Assembly (NCBI GenBank): GCA_017529865.1 | Contig: JAFXNA010000011.1 | Span: forward strand, 53,820 to 117,819 | DNA from: Bacteroidaceae bacterium | GTDB taxonomy: Bacteria > Bacteroidota > Bacteroidia > Bacteroidales > Bacteroidaceae | Direction of reading: 5' to 3' | Length of the DNA: 64,000 bases | Shown here: positions 52,202-61,465 of the stretch, piece after piece | How the letters are laid out: every line of letters begins with the position of its first letter | How positions within the stretch are numbered: position 1 is the stretch's first letter | Translations under genes and position numbers: made by a program | The notes under the pieces: generated by a model | Told to the model about the DNA's origin: nothing | Databases searched by the model: none | The model's input: the letters and a program-made list of their open reading frames with translations, nothing else

Positions 52202-53794
52202 ATGAAACTGAAATCTACTTTTGTAGTCATAGCACTACTCGCAAGCCTAAGTATCAATACCGCTCAGGCACAAACCACAAAAATGGTTAATCCACTTACT
52301 TACACAGACATTCCTGATAATGATGTGATACGTGTGGGTGACGACTTCTATATGGTCAGCACAACGATGTTCTTCTGTCCAGGTGCGCCTATCATGCACT
52401 CTAAGGACTTGGTACACTGGAGAATCATCAGCTACATTTACGATTATATTGCAGACGATGACATTTATAACCTGCGCAATGGAAAGGATGCGTATGGAAA
52501 AGGTCAGTGGGCTACAACCCTGCGTTACCACAACGGTATGTTCTATGCACTGTTTATCGCAAATGACCAGCACAAGACTTACGTATATCGAACAACAGAC
52601 ATCACCAAGAGCTATTGGGAGCGCAATGAAATCGAAGGAGCGTTCTTCCACGATGCTTCTCTGCTGTTCGACAACGACGGCAAAGTATATGTCGTATATG
52701 GTAATGGAGAGCTCCGCATCACAGAGTTGACGCCCGACCTTAAAGCCGTGAAGCAAGGTGGAGTGAATCAAGTACTCATCAACACCCCACGTCAAGGTTT
52801 TGGACTAAGAGCCGAAGGTGCTCACTTCTATCATATCGGAGACTACTACTATGTGCTCGTGATTGACTGGCCAAGCGGCAAACCACGTACGGAGCGTTGT
52901 TTCCGCAGCAAGGAATTGCTCGGCACATACGAAGAAAAGGTTGTACTTCAGGGTGCATTCGACGGACGTGGTGACGGTGTGGCTCAAGGTGCTATCTTCG
53001 ATACTCCGAAGGGCGACTGGTATGGCGTTATCTTCCAAGACCACGGAGGTGTAGGACGTGTCCCTACCCTTCAGCCAATGAAATGGGTAGATGGTTGGCC
53101 AATTCTCGGTGATAACACCATCCCTGTAAAGGAATTTGACGTAAACCTCGCTCCATACGGTGAAGACCATGTATGGGCCAGCGACGAATTCAACTATAAA
53201 TCGAACGATGAACTGGATCTTGTATGGCAATGGAACCACAAACCAATCAATGCAGATTGGTCAGTAACAGCACGCAAGGGTTGGCTGAGACTCACCACAA
53301 GTCAGTTGGCTACAAATCTGTTCAACGCACGCAATACACTCTGCCAACGTACAGTAGGACCTCGTTGCATGAATGAGACCGTGCTCGATGCATCAGGAAT
53401 GAAACCAGGCGACAAAGCGGGATTGGCTGCTTTTCAAAGCAACTTCTGCTCAATCGGCGTAGAAGTGGACGATGCAGGTAAGCGTTTCATCGTAGCTACA
53501 AGCGGCTCACGTCGTGATGCCAAGGAAGTGCTGCGTATGCCCCTCAAAGGCAAGAAGGTGTGGTTGCGCATGAAATATGTATTTACCCCTCAGGCTGACG
53601 ACTCTTGTGGACCAGACAAGGCATTCATGAGTTATTCGACTGATGGAAAGCGTTGGGTAGATGTTGACAATCAGTTGCAGATGCGATTCACTCTCGACTT
53701 CTTCATTGGCTATAAGGCTGCACTCTATAACTATCCAACAAAGCAGACGGGTGGTCATGCAGACTTTGACTATTTCCACCAGTGGACATATTAA
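52202..53794 (+). CDS. Secreted GH43 beta-xylosidase/arabinofuranosidase with C-terminal sandwich
   Basis: About 530 residues from the ATG at 52202 (MKLKSTFVVIALLASLSI, a signal peptide); an upstream ATG at 52172 would put ten extra residues before the signal. The propeller about 30-330 has YTDIPDNDVIRVGDDFYMVS with the catalytic Asp, GAFFHDASLLFDNDGKVYVV and RAEGAHFYHIGDYYYVL with the acid Glu. The C-terminal beta-sandwich about 345-530 (TARKGWLRLTTSQLA, GLAAFQSNFCSIGVEVDD) is the DUF1349-like domain of GH43 beta-xylosidases, which shapes the active site. It starts 40 bases after the first GH43. Confidence 0.9.
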   Translation: MKLKSTFVVIALLASLSINTAQAQTTKMVNPLTYTDIPDNDVIRVGDDFYMVSTTMFFCPGAPIMHSKDLVHWRIISYIYDYIADDDIYNLRNGKDAYGKGQWATTLRYHNGMFYALFIANDQHKTYVYRTTDITKSYWERNEIEGAFFHDASLLFDNDGKVYVVYGNGELRITELTPDLKAVKQGGVNQVLINTPRQGFGLRAEGAHFYHIGDYYYVLVIDWPSGKPRTERCFRSKELLGTYEEKVVLQGAFDGRGDGVAQGAIFDTPKGDWYGVIFQDHGGVGRVPTLQPMKWVDGWPILGDNTIPVKEFDVNLAPYGEDHVWASDEFNYKSNDELDLVWQWNHKPINADWSVTARKGWLRLTTSQLATNLFNARNTLCQRTVGPRCMNETVLDASGMKPGDKAGLAAFQSNFCSIGVEVDDAGKRFIVATSGSRRDAKEVLRMPLKGKKVWLRMKYVFTPQADDSCGPDKAFMSYSTDGKRWVDVDNQLQMRFTLDFFIGYKAALYNYPTKQTGGHADFDYFHQWTY

Positions 53795-53871
53795 AAACAA
53801 CACCCCCACCCTCTTAAGAGTAGAGATATCATTCGTAAAAAGTAAAGAATTTAGATTGTGAATTAAAGATA

Positions 53872-56145
53872 ATGAAAAAAACAATATTACTGACAGCAAT
53901 GTTCTTATGTTTTATGGGCATTGCTGTTGCCAATAACATAGACGAGGCATACGGTTTTACCATTTTCACTAAAAACGGCAAAGTACGTATTATCCCATTG
54001 GCTGACAATGCTGTAAGAATTCGAGCATACAATACAGATGCACCTCAGTTGGATGAATTAATCTATACAGAGAACTTCAAACTACCTAAGTGGAAGACAG
54101 ACGTAAACGCAACCTTCACAAAAGTGAAATTGAAAGGGATGAGTGTGGAGTACAACAAATGGACAGACCAACTCATCTTCTTCGACAGTAAAGGGAAAAA
54201 GATTCTCGAAGAAGTGGCATATACAGGCAGGGAATTGAAACAGAGCGAATTGGTCGATGGTACAAACAAATGGGTGAAAGCATCGCAGTCGTTCGTATCG
54301 CCAGCCGATGAATTCATCTTCGGAACCGGACAGTTTCAGGATGGTTATCTCAATATCAAGGGACTGACACGACGACTGACACAGGTGAACACCCAGATTG
54401 CTGTTCCTTTCATCCTTTCGAGCAAAGGTTACGGACTGCTGTGGAATAACTATGGATTGACTGATTTCAACCCAGCCGCTAACTCTGTAAAACTGCAAGG
54501 TACAGACGAGCAAGGAAATGTTATTGAGGTAAATACAACAAGTACCATAGGTACTATTCGCGAACGCCGAGTATCAGACTCGTTCAAAGCCGACATCAAT
54601 ATTGATGAGGACGGTGACTATGCATTCTTGCTTGATGTAGGACAGAAGATGGCTCGCAAACTCTATCTGGAAGTCGACGGAAAAGCTATCATCGACCTTA
54701 ACAACACATGGTTGCCACCAACAGGTTCTACGATGTATCACCTCAGTAAAGGAAAGCACCAGTTGACTGTGAAAGGTGTGAGAGGCGACTCCCCTACTGT
54801 CTATTGGCGTAAGGATAACAACGAGACAACTTTCAGTTCACCCGTAGCAACAGGGATCGACTATACCGTCTTTGCAGGAACAGCTGATCAAGTCATCAAT
54901 AGCTACCGTAACCTCACAGGAAAGGCTCCATTGATGCCCGATTATATGTTAGGATACGTACATTGTCGCGAACGTTATAACACACAACAGGAGACATTAG
55001 AGAACGCTAGAGAGTTTAAGAATCGCAACATTCCTATTGATGTCATCGTACAAGACTGGCAATACTGGGGCAAATATGGTTGGAACGCCATGAAGTTCGA
55101 CGAAGGACGTTATCCCGACCCAGCAGGAATGGTACGCGAACTGCACGATATGGGTATCAAATACATGCTGTCAGTGTGGTCGAAAGTTGACAAGAACTCC
55201 GATGTGGGAAAAGATATGCAACAAAAGGGATATTACATCGATGGAACAGACTGGATAGACTTTTTCAAGCCTGAAGCAGCCCAGACCCATTGGAACTACT
55301 TCAGCAAGGGATTGCTTAAACCTATCGACATCGATATCTGGTGGTTTGACGCTACAGAACCAGAAAACGATGACCTGCATAATCGTTTTGTAGGCAATCA
55401 GCGACAGCCAGGTGACATCTACCGTAATGTCTACCCGTTGAAAGTCATCAACACAATGTACAACGGTCTGCTCAAAGATGATGCCGGACGTACACCTTGT
55501 ATCTTGACACGTAGTTCGTTCTCAGGTATGCAACGCTACAACGCCCTTGTATGGAGCGGCGATGTAGGTAACGACATGGATTGCCTGCGACGTCAGATTG
55601 CAGGAGGTCTCAACTATGTAGCTACAGGTATGCCTTGGTGGACCTACGATGCAGGCGGATTCTTCCGTCCAGGTAACCAATACACCGACAAGAGCTATCA
55701 GGAACGTATGCTGCGCTGGATTGAGACAAGTGTGTTCCTTCCTGTAATGCGCGTTCATGGTTACCAAAGCAATACTGAACCTTGGCGCTATCAGCCCGAA
55801 ACGGAAAAAATATTCGTCGATTGCATCAAGGAACGCTACGCACTGAAGCCTTACATCAAGGAATGTGCACGTCGGGTGGCTACAGAAAACTACACCATCA
55901 TGCGTCCGCTCATATTCGACTTTGCCGACGATACAGAAGCACTCCGTCAAGACACCGAATACATGTTTGGCCCGAAATATCTGGTATGTCCTGTCATTCA
56001 GGAAGGTGTGAATCAATGGAAGGTTTATCTACCTAAAAACAAAAAGGGATGGACCGACCACTATAGTGGTCAGCACTATGATGGCGGACAATATGTCACG
56101 GTGCCCGTTTCACTGGAACATATAGCTGTCTTCGAGCGGAAGTAA
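53872..56145 (+). CDS. GH31 alpha-xylosidase with PA14 insert
   Basis: 757 residues. Signal peptide about 1-20. N-terminal beta-sandwich with a PA14 domain at about 228-316, then the GH31 barrel with nucleophile Asp about 493 in IWWFDATEPE and acid/base Asp about 564 in WSGDVGNDM, ending in the GH31 C-terminal beta domains. PA14-bearing GH31 enzymes such as the Cellvibrio Xyl31A remove alpha-1,6-xylose from xyloglucan oligosaccharides, so this is the preferred call over alpha-glucosidase. It completes a GH43-GH43-GH31 run. Confidence 0.9.
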   Translation: MKKTILLTAMFLCFMGIAVANNIDEAYGFTIFTKNGKVRIIPLADNAVRIRAYNTDAPQLDELIYTENFKLPKWKTDVNATFTKVKLKGMSVEYNKWTDQLIFFDSKGKKILEEVAYTGRELKQSELVDGTNKWVKASQSFVSPADEFIFGTGQFQDGYLNIKGLTRRLTQVNTQIAVPFILSSKGYGLLWNNYGLTDFNPAANSVKLQGTDEQGNVIEVNTTSTIGTIRERRVSDSFKADINIDEDGDYAFLLDVGQKMARKLYLEVDGKAIIDLNNTWLPPTGSTMYHLSKGKHQLTVKGVRGDSPTVYWRKDNNETTFSSPVATGIDYTVFAGTADQVINSYRNLTGKAPLMPDYMLGYVHCRERYNTQQETLENAREFKNRNIPIDVIVQDWQYWGKYGWNAMKFDEGRYPDPAGMVRELHDMGIKYMLSVWSKVDKNSDVGKDMQQKGYYIDGTDWIDFFKPEAAQTHWNYFSKGLLKPIDIDIWWFDATEPENDDLHNRFVGNQRQPGDIYRNVYPLKVINTMYNGLLKDDAGRTPCILTRSSFSGMQRYNALVWSGDVGNDMDCLRRQIAGGLNYVATGMPWWTYDAGGFFRPGNQYTDKSYQERMLRWIETSVFLPVMRVHGYQSNTEPWRYQPETEKIFVDCIKERYALKPYIKECARRVATENYTIMRPLIFDFADDTEALRQDTEYMFGPKYLVCPVIQEGVNQWKVYLPKNKKGWTDHYSGQHYDGGQYVTVPVSLEHIAVFERK

Positions 56146-56229
56146 GCCAAAGCAGACAGAAAACACCATTCTTTTCAATAAAAATGCATTATTTTTACGG
56201 ATAAAGATTGTCGTTTGACGTTTTTTTCC

Positions 56230-56237
56230 TACCTTTG
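56230..56237 (+). promoter_or_regulatory. -7 promoter box of the 56263 gene
   Basis: TACCTTTG; the predicted start point near 56242 lies after the ATG at 56215, so translation must begin at 56263. Confidence 0.5.
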
Positions 56238-56262
56238 CATTTTGAAAACAATTATTAACATA

Positions 56263-56907
56263 ATGGGATTAGCAGATTTATTCAAAAAGAAGCAGAAAGC
56301 AAATGTAGGCGGCATGGAAGATTTCATGACCTTGATTAGGGTTTACTTCCAAAGCGTACTGGCAGCAAATCTGGGTATCTCCAACGTGGCAGCCCTACCC
56401 GATTTGATTGCGTTCAAGCGCTCCCTACATATTGCTACTGTCAATAACAAATTAGGTGTCGGAGAGAAAAAAGCATGTCAGAAGATGCTACAAGACCTCT
56501 ACGGTATCAGCGATAATTTCTTTAAGGAAATCGACCTCAGCATCAAGAAGAGTTGCAAGAACGTCAACGATGTACGCAACTACATGTTTCTCTTCTCCGG
56601 CTTTACTCAAGACCTGATGATGCTGGTAGGCAACCTCATGAAATGGAAGTTCCGCATTCCTTCGTTCCTGAAGAAAGCACTGAAGGTAATGGTAGAGAAA
56701 ACGGTGAACGACATCTTTACGAAAAACGACTGGAGCGACGATGGTGTACGCAAGACCGTTGCTGCAGTACGTAAGTATCAAAAATCTTTAGGATTCTCTC
56801 AAGCGTGGATCAACGAGTATGTCTACAACGTCATCACCCTCGCGAAGAAAGAACCTAAACCGTCTCAGGAGGAGATGGAGAAAGCAGAAAGCAAAATGAA
56901 GAAATAG
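56263..56907 (+). CDS. Conserved helical protein of unknown function
   Basis: About 214 residues from the ATG at 56263 (MGLADLFKKKQKANVGG). Wholly soluble and helical with many Lys residues; segments such as GISNVAALPDLIAFKRSLHI and RKTVAAVRKYQKSLGFSQAW look conserved but I cannot place them in a named family. No signal or membrane segment. A -7 box shortly upstream gives it its own start. It precedes the small coiled-coil/ZapA pair by 41 bases, so a link with cell division is possible but not shown. Confidence 0.65.
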   Translation: MGLADLFKKKQKANVGGMEDFMTLIRVYFQSVLAANLGISNVAALPDLIAFKRSLHIATVNNKLGVGEKKACQKMLQDLYGISDNFFKEIDLSIKKSCKNVNDVRNYMFLFSGFTQDLMMLVGNLMKWKFRIPSFLKKALKVMVEKTVNDIFTKNDWSDDGVRKTVAAVRKYQKSLGFSQAWINEYVYNVITLAKKEPKPSQEEMEKAESKMKK

Positions 56908-56948
56908 ATATTCAAAGTTGATAGTGTAGCGTTAAATGATATTCTGCC

Positions 56949-57272
56949 ATGACCAGCGACGAACAGAAAAGAATCCGTAGTTTTGAGGCAAGGGTGCGAC
57001 AACTGCTCTTGCAATACCGAAATCTACAGGAAGAAAACAACAGTCTGCAAGCCGCTTTGAAACAGAAAGACAATGAGATTGCCCAACTGAACAGTCAACT
57101 GAAATCGCTCGACGAAACCTATCAACACCTGAAGATAGCCAAGTTCATGGAAATCAGCGATGGCGACATCAAATCCGCCAAACTGAGAATGACAAGGCTC
57201 GTGCGCGAAGTAAATCGATGCATCGGACTATTAAACTCAGAAGAAGTCACAGTAGATTCTCAAGGTGAATAA
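56949..57272 (+). CDS. ZapB-like coiled-coil protein
   Basis: 107 residues. Residues about 5-66 are one continuous coiled coil (LLLQYRNLQEENNSLQAALK, then DNEIAQLNSQLKSLDETYQH) with heptad Leu/Ile, and the tail is a short helix (RMTRLVREVNRCIGLLN). A small coiled-coil gene next to zapA is a common arrangement in Bacteroidota and by analogy with ZapB could bundle FtsZ filaments through ZapA. The name is inferred from position and shape, not from a family match. Confidence 0.65.
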   Translation: MTSDEQKRIRSFEARVRQLLLQYRNLQEENNSLQAALKQKDNEIAQLNSQLKSLDETYQHLKIAKFMEISDGDIKSAKLRMTRLVREVNRCIGLLNSEEVTVDSQGE

Positions 57273-57303
57273 CCTTACAGGCTACAACGACCGAAACAGA
57301 GAC

Positions 57304-57600
57304 ATGGAACCTAAAAAACTCACCATACACGTCAACATAGACAATGTGTTACTACCGATGACGGTGATCGACTCAGATCAAGAGGCGGTCATCCGTAAGG
57401 CTGCGAGTAATGTCAACCAGCAGCTTATCACCGTTCGTGAGCGATACAAAACAGTTCCTAATGATAGATACTATGATGTGATGGTGATGCTCAACTCGGA
57501 AATCAAAGCACTGACTGCAGAAAACCGCAACGACACCAAGCCAGTCTTCGATATTATCGATACACTCGAACGAGAGATAGACGAGTACATCAAGAAATAG
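57304..57600 (+). CDS. zapA: Cell division protein ZapA
   Basis: About 98 residues from the ATG at 57304 (MEPKKLTIHVNIDNVLLPMT). A start at 57265 would overlap the previous gene by 8 bases and add 13 residues not seen in the family. The N-terminal beta hairpin (TIHVNIDNVLLPMTVI), QEAVIRKAASNVNQQL and the C-terminal coiled coil are typical of ZapA, which crosslinks FtsZ protofilaments. It lies 31 bases behind the coiled-coil gene and upstream of rny. Confidence 0.85.
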   Translation: MEPKKLTIHVNIDNVLLPMTVIDSDQEAVIRKAASNVNQQLITVRERYKTVPNDRYYDVMVMLNSEIKALTAENRNDTKPVFDIIDTLEREIDEYIKK

Positions 57601-57641
57601 CCGTCCGTCATAGTCCTATCCGAATCAGAGAATTTATCATG

Positions 57642-57686
57642 CGTACATCTTCAGATTGCAACCATATTGCAAGCTGATTATGTGCG
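57642..57686 (+). promoter_or_regulatory. Long hairpin between zapA and rny
   Basis: CGTACAT (57642-57648) pairs with ATGTGCG (57680-57686), TCAG with CTGA (57651-57654, 57674-57677), and TTGCAA with TTGCAA (57656-57661, 57667-57672) around loop CCATA. That is 17 pairs with small bulges. It lies about 38 bases before the RNase Y start, with no T run, so processing or autocontrol is as likely as termination. Confidence 0.55.
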
Positions 57687-57723
57687 TTAGTATTAACATA
57701 AAAAAATATTCAATAAAACGACA

Positions 57724-59259
57724 ATGGTAATTATAATCATCGCATCAGTAGCTGGTCTTATCATAGGAGCTGTACTCGGATACGTATTATTCAGATACGT
57801 CCTCAAACAGACCTATAACCAGTCAATTAATACTGCCAAACAAGAGGCAGAAACCATCAAAAATGAGAAACTGCTTGAAGTAAAAGAGAAGTTCCTGAAC
57901 AAGAAAGCAGAACTCGAGAAAGAAGTGGCACAACGCAACTCTAAACTCCAACAAGTGGAGAGCCGCCTAAAGCAGAGAGAGATCTCACTCAATCAACGTC
58001 ACGAGGAACTGATTCGCAAGAAACAGGAATGTGACAGTCTGACACAGAGTCTGGAAGCAAAGATTGCTAACAACGACAAGAAACGTGCCGAACTCGAAGA
58101 GTTGCAATCACAAGAACGCACAAAACTCGAAGCCATCAGCGGTCTTTCTGCTGAAGAAGCCAAAGAGCACCTCATGGAAAGCATGAAAGACGAAGCACGC
58201 ACACAGGCTCAGCAGTATATCAACGAGATTGTCGATGATGCCAAGATGACTGCTAACAAGGAAGCCAAACGAATCGTGATTCAGAGCATCCAGCGTGTAG
58301 CATCAGAAACTGCTATCGAGAACTCTGTCACCGTCTTCCACCTCGAAAGCGACGAAATCAAGGGACGTGTTATCGGACGTGAAGGACGTAACATCCGCGC
58401 CCTCGAAGCAGCAACAGGAACCGAACTTGTTGTCGACGATACTCCTGAAGCAATCGTCATCAGTGCCTTCGACCCAGTACGTCGTGAAGTATGCCGTCTG
58501 GCTCTCCATCAATTGGTAGCAGACGGACGCATCCACCCTGCACGCATCGAAGAGGTTGTTACGAAAGTTCGTAAACAACTCGAAGAGGAAATCATCGAGA
58601 CAGGAAAGCGTACCGCTATCGATATGGGTATTCACGGTCTGCATCCTGAATTGATTCGTATCATCGGTAAGATGAAATACCGTTCATCATACGGACAGAA
58701 CCTGCTGCAACATGCACGCGAAACAGCCAACCTCTGTGCCATCATGGCAGCCGAACTGGGTCTCAATCCGAAGAAAGCACGTCGTGCAGGTCTGTTGCAC
58801 GATATCGGTAAAGTACCCGATGAAGATCCCGAAACTCCACACGCTCTCTATGGAGCCAAACTTGCTGAACAATGCAAGGAGAAACCAGATATCTGTAACG
58901 CCATCGGTGCACACCACGACGAGATGGAGATGACTACCCTACTCGCCCCTATCGTACAGGTGTGCGATGCCATCTCAGGTGCCCGTCCAGGTGCCCGTCG
59001 TGAAATTGTCGAAGCATACATCAAACGTCTGCACGACCTCGAAGAATTAGCAATGAGCTATCCTGGAGTGACCAAGACCTACGCCATTCAGGCAGGACGC
59101 GAACTGCGTGTCATCGTAGGTGCCGATAAGATAACCGATGCCGATACCGAAATCCTCAGCAACGACATCGCAAAGAAGATTCAGAACGAAATGACCTATC
59201 CGGGACAGGTGAAGATTACCGTCATCCGCGAGACTCGCGCCATCAGCTTCGCGAAGTAA
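57724..59259 (+). CDS. rny: Ribonuclease Y
   Basis: 511 residues. N-terminal TM helix about 2-24 ([20 protein letters not shown]), a long coiled coil about 30-190, a KH domain about 200-270 ([19 protein letters not shown]) and an HD domain about 325-420 ([29 protein letters not shown] with the HD pair). RNase Y is a membrane-anchored endoribonuclease that starts mRNA turnover; together with pnp in this window it covers both main steps. Length and domain order match the family exactly. Confidence 0.97.
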   Translation: MVIIIIASVAGLIIGAVLGYVLFRYVLKQTYNQSINTAKQEAETIKNEKLLEVKEKFLNKKAELEKEVAQRNSKLQQVESRLKQREISLNQRHEELIRKKQECDSLTQSLEAKIANNDKKRAELEELQSQERTKLEAISGLSAEEAKEHLMESMKDEARTQAQQYINEIVDDAKMTANKEAKRIVIQSIQRVASETAIENSVTVFHLESDEIKGRVIGREGRNIRALEAATGTELVVDDTPEAIVISAFDPVRREVCRLALHQLVADGRIHPARIEEVVTKVRKQLEEEIIETGKRTAIDMGIHGLHPELIRIIGKMKYRSSYGQNLLQHARETANLCAIMAAELGLNPKKARRAGLLHDIGKVPDEDPETPHALYGAKLAEQCKEKPDICNAIGAHHDEMEMTTLLAPIVQVCDAISGARPGARREIVEAYIKRLHDLEELAMSYPGVTKTYAIQAGRELRVIVGADKITDADTEILSNDIAKKIQNEMTYPGQVKITVIRETRAISFAK

Positions 59260-59264
59260 TTACA

Positions 59265-59312
59265 GTAAACAGTAAACTGTAAACCGTAAACTAGTTATCG
59301 TTTTCGTTAAAA
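59265..59312. repeat. Word-repeat island AAACAGTAAACTG
   Basis: CAGTAAACAGTAAACTGTAAACC words then GTTATCGTTTTCGTT, the same two word types as at 9431-9470 and 60835-60885. Confidence 0.6.
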
Positions 59313-59316
59313 ATAT

Positions 59317-60813
59317 ATGGTAAAGCAATTTCTCCTCATATTACTAATCATCGCACCGATTACTGCGTGTAAAGCCCAACTTAGCCGACTTGGGACAGGT
59401 GTGGAGTATGCAGGAGAAATACATGCAACCATCAGCAGCGACGACCAAGCACCATTCTGGCTCGTTCACAACAAATACGGCCTTTCATCCATCGAAGGAG
59501 ACTTTGGCTATGTGCGAGGCAGTATCCATCGCAGTCTGAATGCCGATTCGTTACGTCAATGGGCAATAGGATACGGCATCGACGTTGTGGTGCCACACCA
59601 TTTCACCTCCGACTTTGTGATGCAGCAGTTGTATGTCGAGTCACAATACAAGAACCTTCGCCTCACGGTAGGTACCAAAGAGTTACCGATGGAATTCTCC
59701 AATCCCGAACTCAGTACAGGCGATATGGTCGTGAGTCAAAACTCCCGTCCCATTCCGCAAGTACGTCTCGAGGTACCCGACTATTGGGACATCCCAGGCA
59801 CCAAAGGATGGGTAGGAGTGAAAGGACACATCGCCTACGGATGGTTTACCGACAACAATTGGCAAAGAACATTTGCCGGTCCAAAACGTCTGTATACCAA
59901 CAATACGCACTACCATAGCAAAGCCCTCTATTTCCGTTTTGGCAACGAACAAGTGTTTCCACTGACCTTCACAGGTGGCATACGGGTCGACTGCCAGTTT
60001 AGTGGCGATGCATGGAATCTACTTCAACGTAAAGACGACACAACGTATGTAGACTTGTCATACGTGGCAATGGATAACGGAATCAAAAGCTATTGGAACG
60101 CCTTGACATTCGGTGGAAGCGATCCCAACGATGGTGACTTTAAGAACGCAGAAGGCAACCATGTGGGAAGCTGGCATGGCAGTCTGAACTATCAAGGAAA
60201 TGGATGGAGCGTTAGAGGCTACCTCGAACACCAGTTCGACGACCACTCTCAACTCTTCATGCAATACGGATGGAAAGACATGAAATGGGGTCTCGAAGCC
60301 CAACTGCCGAAGAACCCCTTCGTATCAACCGTACTCATGGAACTCATCTCTACCAAAGATCAGACCAGCTCCGTCTACCACGATGCCACGGACGACCTTC
60401 CCATCCAAATCAGCGGACGCGACAACTATTACAACCAACAGGTCTATGGAGCCTGGCAACATTGGGGCATGACCATAGGAAATCCCTTGCTGATATCCCC
60501 CATCTACAATGAAGAACATCAGATTTCAATCTTCCACAATCGCCTCCGTGCCACCCATCTCGCCATTGCAGGCGATCCGTGTCGTGCCATCCACTATCGG
60601 GTACTCTACACCCACATGCGTTCGTGGGGCACCTACGACTTTCCTCTCACCGATACACAACATAACGATTTCCTGATGGCAGAAATGACCGTCAAGCCAA
60701 ACCGACTCAAAGGATGGTCGTTCACAGGAGCATTCGGATTGAACCGAGGAGATCTGCTCAAGAAAAGTACCGGAGCATCACTATCTATCAGAAAGGAGGG
60801 AATTATCAGATGA
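59317..60813 (+). CDS. Wzi-family capsule assembly outer-membrane protein
   Basis: 498 residues. Signal peptide about 1-21 (ending CKAQ). The mature part is a series of amphipathic strands (YAGEIHATISSDDQAPFWLV, NLRLTVGTKELPME, WVGVKGHIAYGWF, LYFRFGNEQVFPLTFTGGIR), as in Wzi and related 18-stranded barrels that hold capsule at the surface. No capsule cluster is adjacent. Its stop overlaps the start of the following lipoprotein gene (ATGA at 60810-60813). Confidence 0.82.
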   Translation: MVKQFLLILLIIAPITACKAQLSRLGTGVEYAGEIHATISSDDQAPFWLVHNKYGLSSIEGDFGYVRGSIHRSLNADSLRQWAIGYGIDVVVPHHFTSDFVMQQLYVESQYKNLRLTVGTKELPMEFSNPELSTGDMVVSQNSRPIPQVRLEVPDYWDIPGTKGWVGVKGHIAYGWFTDNNWQRTFAGPKRLYTNNTHYHSKALYFRFGNEQVFPLTFTGGIRVDCQFSGDAWNLLQRKDDTTYVDLSYVAMDNGIKSYWNALTFGGSDPNDGDFKNAEGNHVGSWHGSLNYQGNGWSVRGYLEHQFDDHSQLFMQYGWKDMKWGLEAQLPKNPFVSTVLMELISTKDQTSSVYHDATDDLPIQISGRDNYYNQQVYGAWQHWGMTIGNPLLISPIYNEEHQISIFHNRLRATHLAIAGDPCRAIHYRVLYTHMRSWGTYDFPLTDTQHNDFLMAEMTVKPNRLKGWSFTGAFGLNRGDLLKKSTGASLSIRKEGIIR

Positions 60814-61262
60814 GACGTTTACCGTTTACAGTTTTTTCGTTGACGTTATCGTTGACGTTGACGTTATCGTTATCGTTTTCGTTGTTTTCCTGCGACAAAC
60901 TCGACGAGAATGGTGCCTTCGATGGTAATTGGCAGCTGACCGAATGGCGCGACAATGCAACTAACCATGTGCTTGCCGACCGTTACACAAAGAGAATTTA
61001 CTATGCAGTAAAACTGAACATCATCCAGATGCGCGACTATTCAAAGCCATACGACACCTGGCATCTGTCCTATTTCCATCGTTCCAACGACTCTTTATAT
61101 ATCGACAAGGTGTACCATCGTCCGTTCGACCGTGAGGAGCCAGTCGATTCTCTTGCCCTCTATGGATGTGCACCCGAGGGACGCTATGCGTTCATCAAAC
61201 TCACCCACGACGACATGATACTCCGCAACTCACTCTATACACTCACCTTCCGGAAGTATTGA
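60810..61262 (+). CDS. Small lipocalin-like lipoprotein coupled to wzi
   Basis: About 150 residues from the ATG at 60810, which overlaps the Wzi stop (ATGA) and follows a strong AAGGAGGG site at 60793-60800, rare in this window. The lipoprotein signal is MRRLPFTVFSLTLSLTLTLS followed by LSFSLFSC; Cys28 would be lipidated. The mature domain (NWQLTEWRD, KLNIIQMRDY, YTLTFRKY) is a small beta barrel of lipocalin-like type, perhaps DUF4847. The Ser-Leu-Thr repeats of the signal peptide come from tandem GTTGACGTTATC words. A frame start at 60714 lies inside wzi and is rejected. Confidence 0.75.
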   Translation: MRRLPFTVFSLTLSLTLTLSLSFSLFSCDKLDENGAFDGNWQLTEWRDNATNHVLADRYTKRIYYAVKLNIIQMRDYSKPYDTWHLSYFHRSNDSLYIDKVYHRPFDREEPVDSLALYGCAPEGRYAFIKLTHDDMILRNSLYTLTFRKY

Positions 61263-61345
61263 ATTGGCAATCCTGTCAATTGTAGCGTTTTTCTGCATCC
61301 ATCCTATTGCCACACTCGCATCACACTCTCTTTTCCCATACTGTA

Positions 61346-61420
61346 GCCATACTCTAGGCATACTCATGAGTATGGCACAAAGCAGCCTAGAAGCAGCCTA
61401 GAAGCAGGCTAGAGTATGGC
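61346..61420. repeat. REP-like palindromic element, copy 2
   Basis: Same outer 11-bp inverted repeat (GCCATACTCTA 61346-61356, TAGAGTATGGC 61410-61420) and inner palindrome as copy 1, but with three instead of two 11-bp units (AGCAGCCTAGA twice, then AGCAGGCTAGA), making it 11 bp longer. Confidence 0.75.
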
Positions 61421-61465
61421 ATCTCCGAATTTACATTTTTCCCCACTTCCGATGTGCATCACTCT

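Noticed and set aside
57601..57723. 6S RNA gene between zapA and rny
   Set aside because: The gap is 123 bp and shows one hairpin, not the long open-bubble helix of about 180 nt expected for 6S RNA.
60714..60809. Upstream start for the lipoprotein inside wzi
   Set aside because: It would place 32 non-conserved residues before a clear lipoprotein signal; the strong ribosome site favours 60810.
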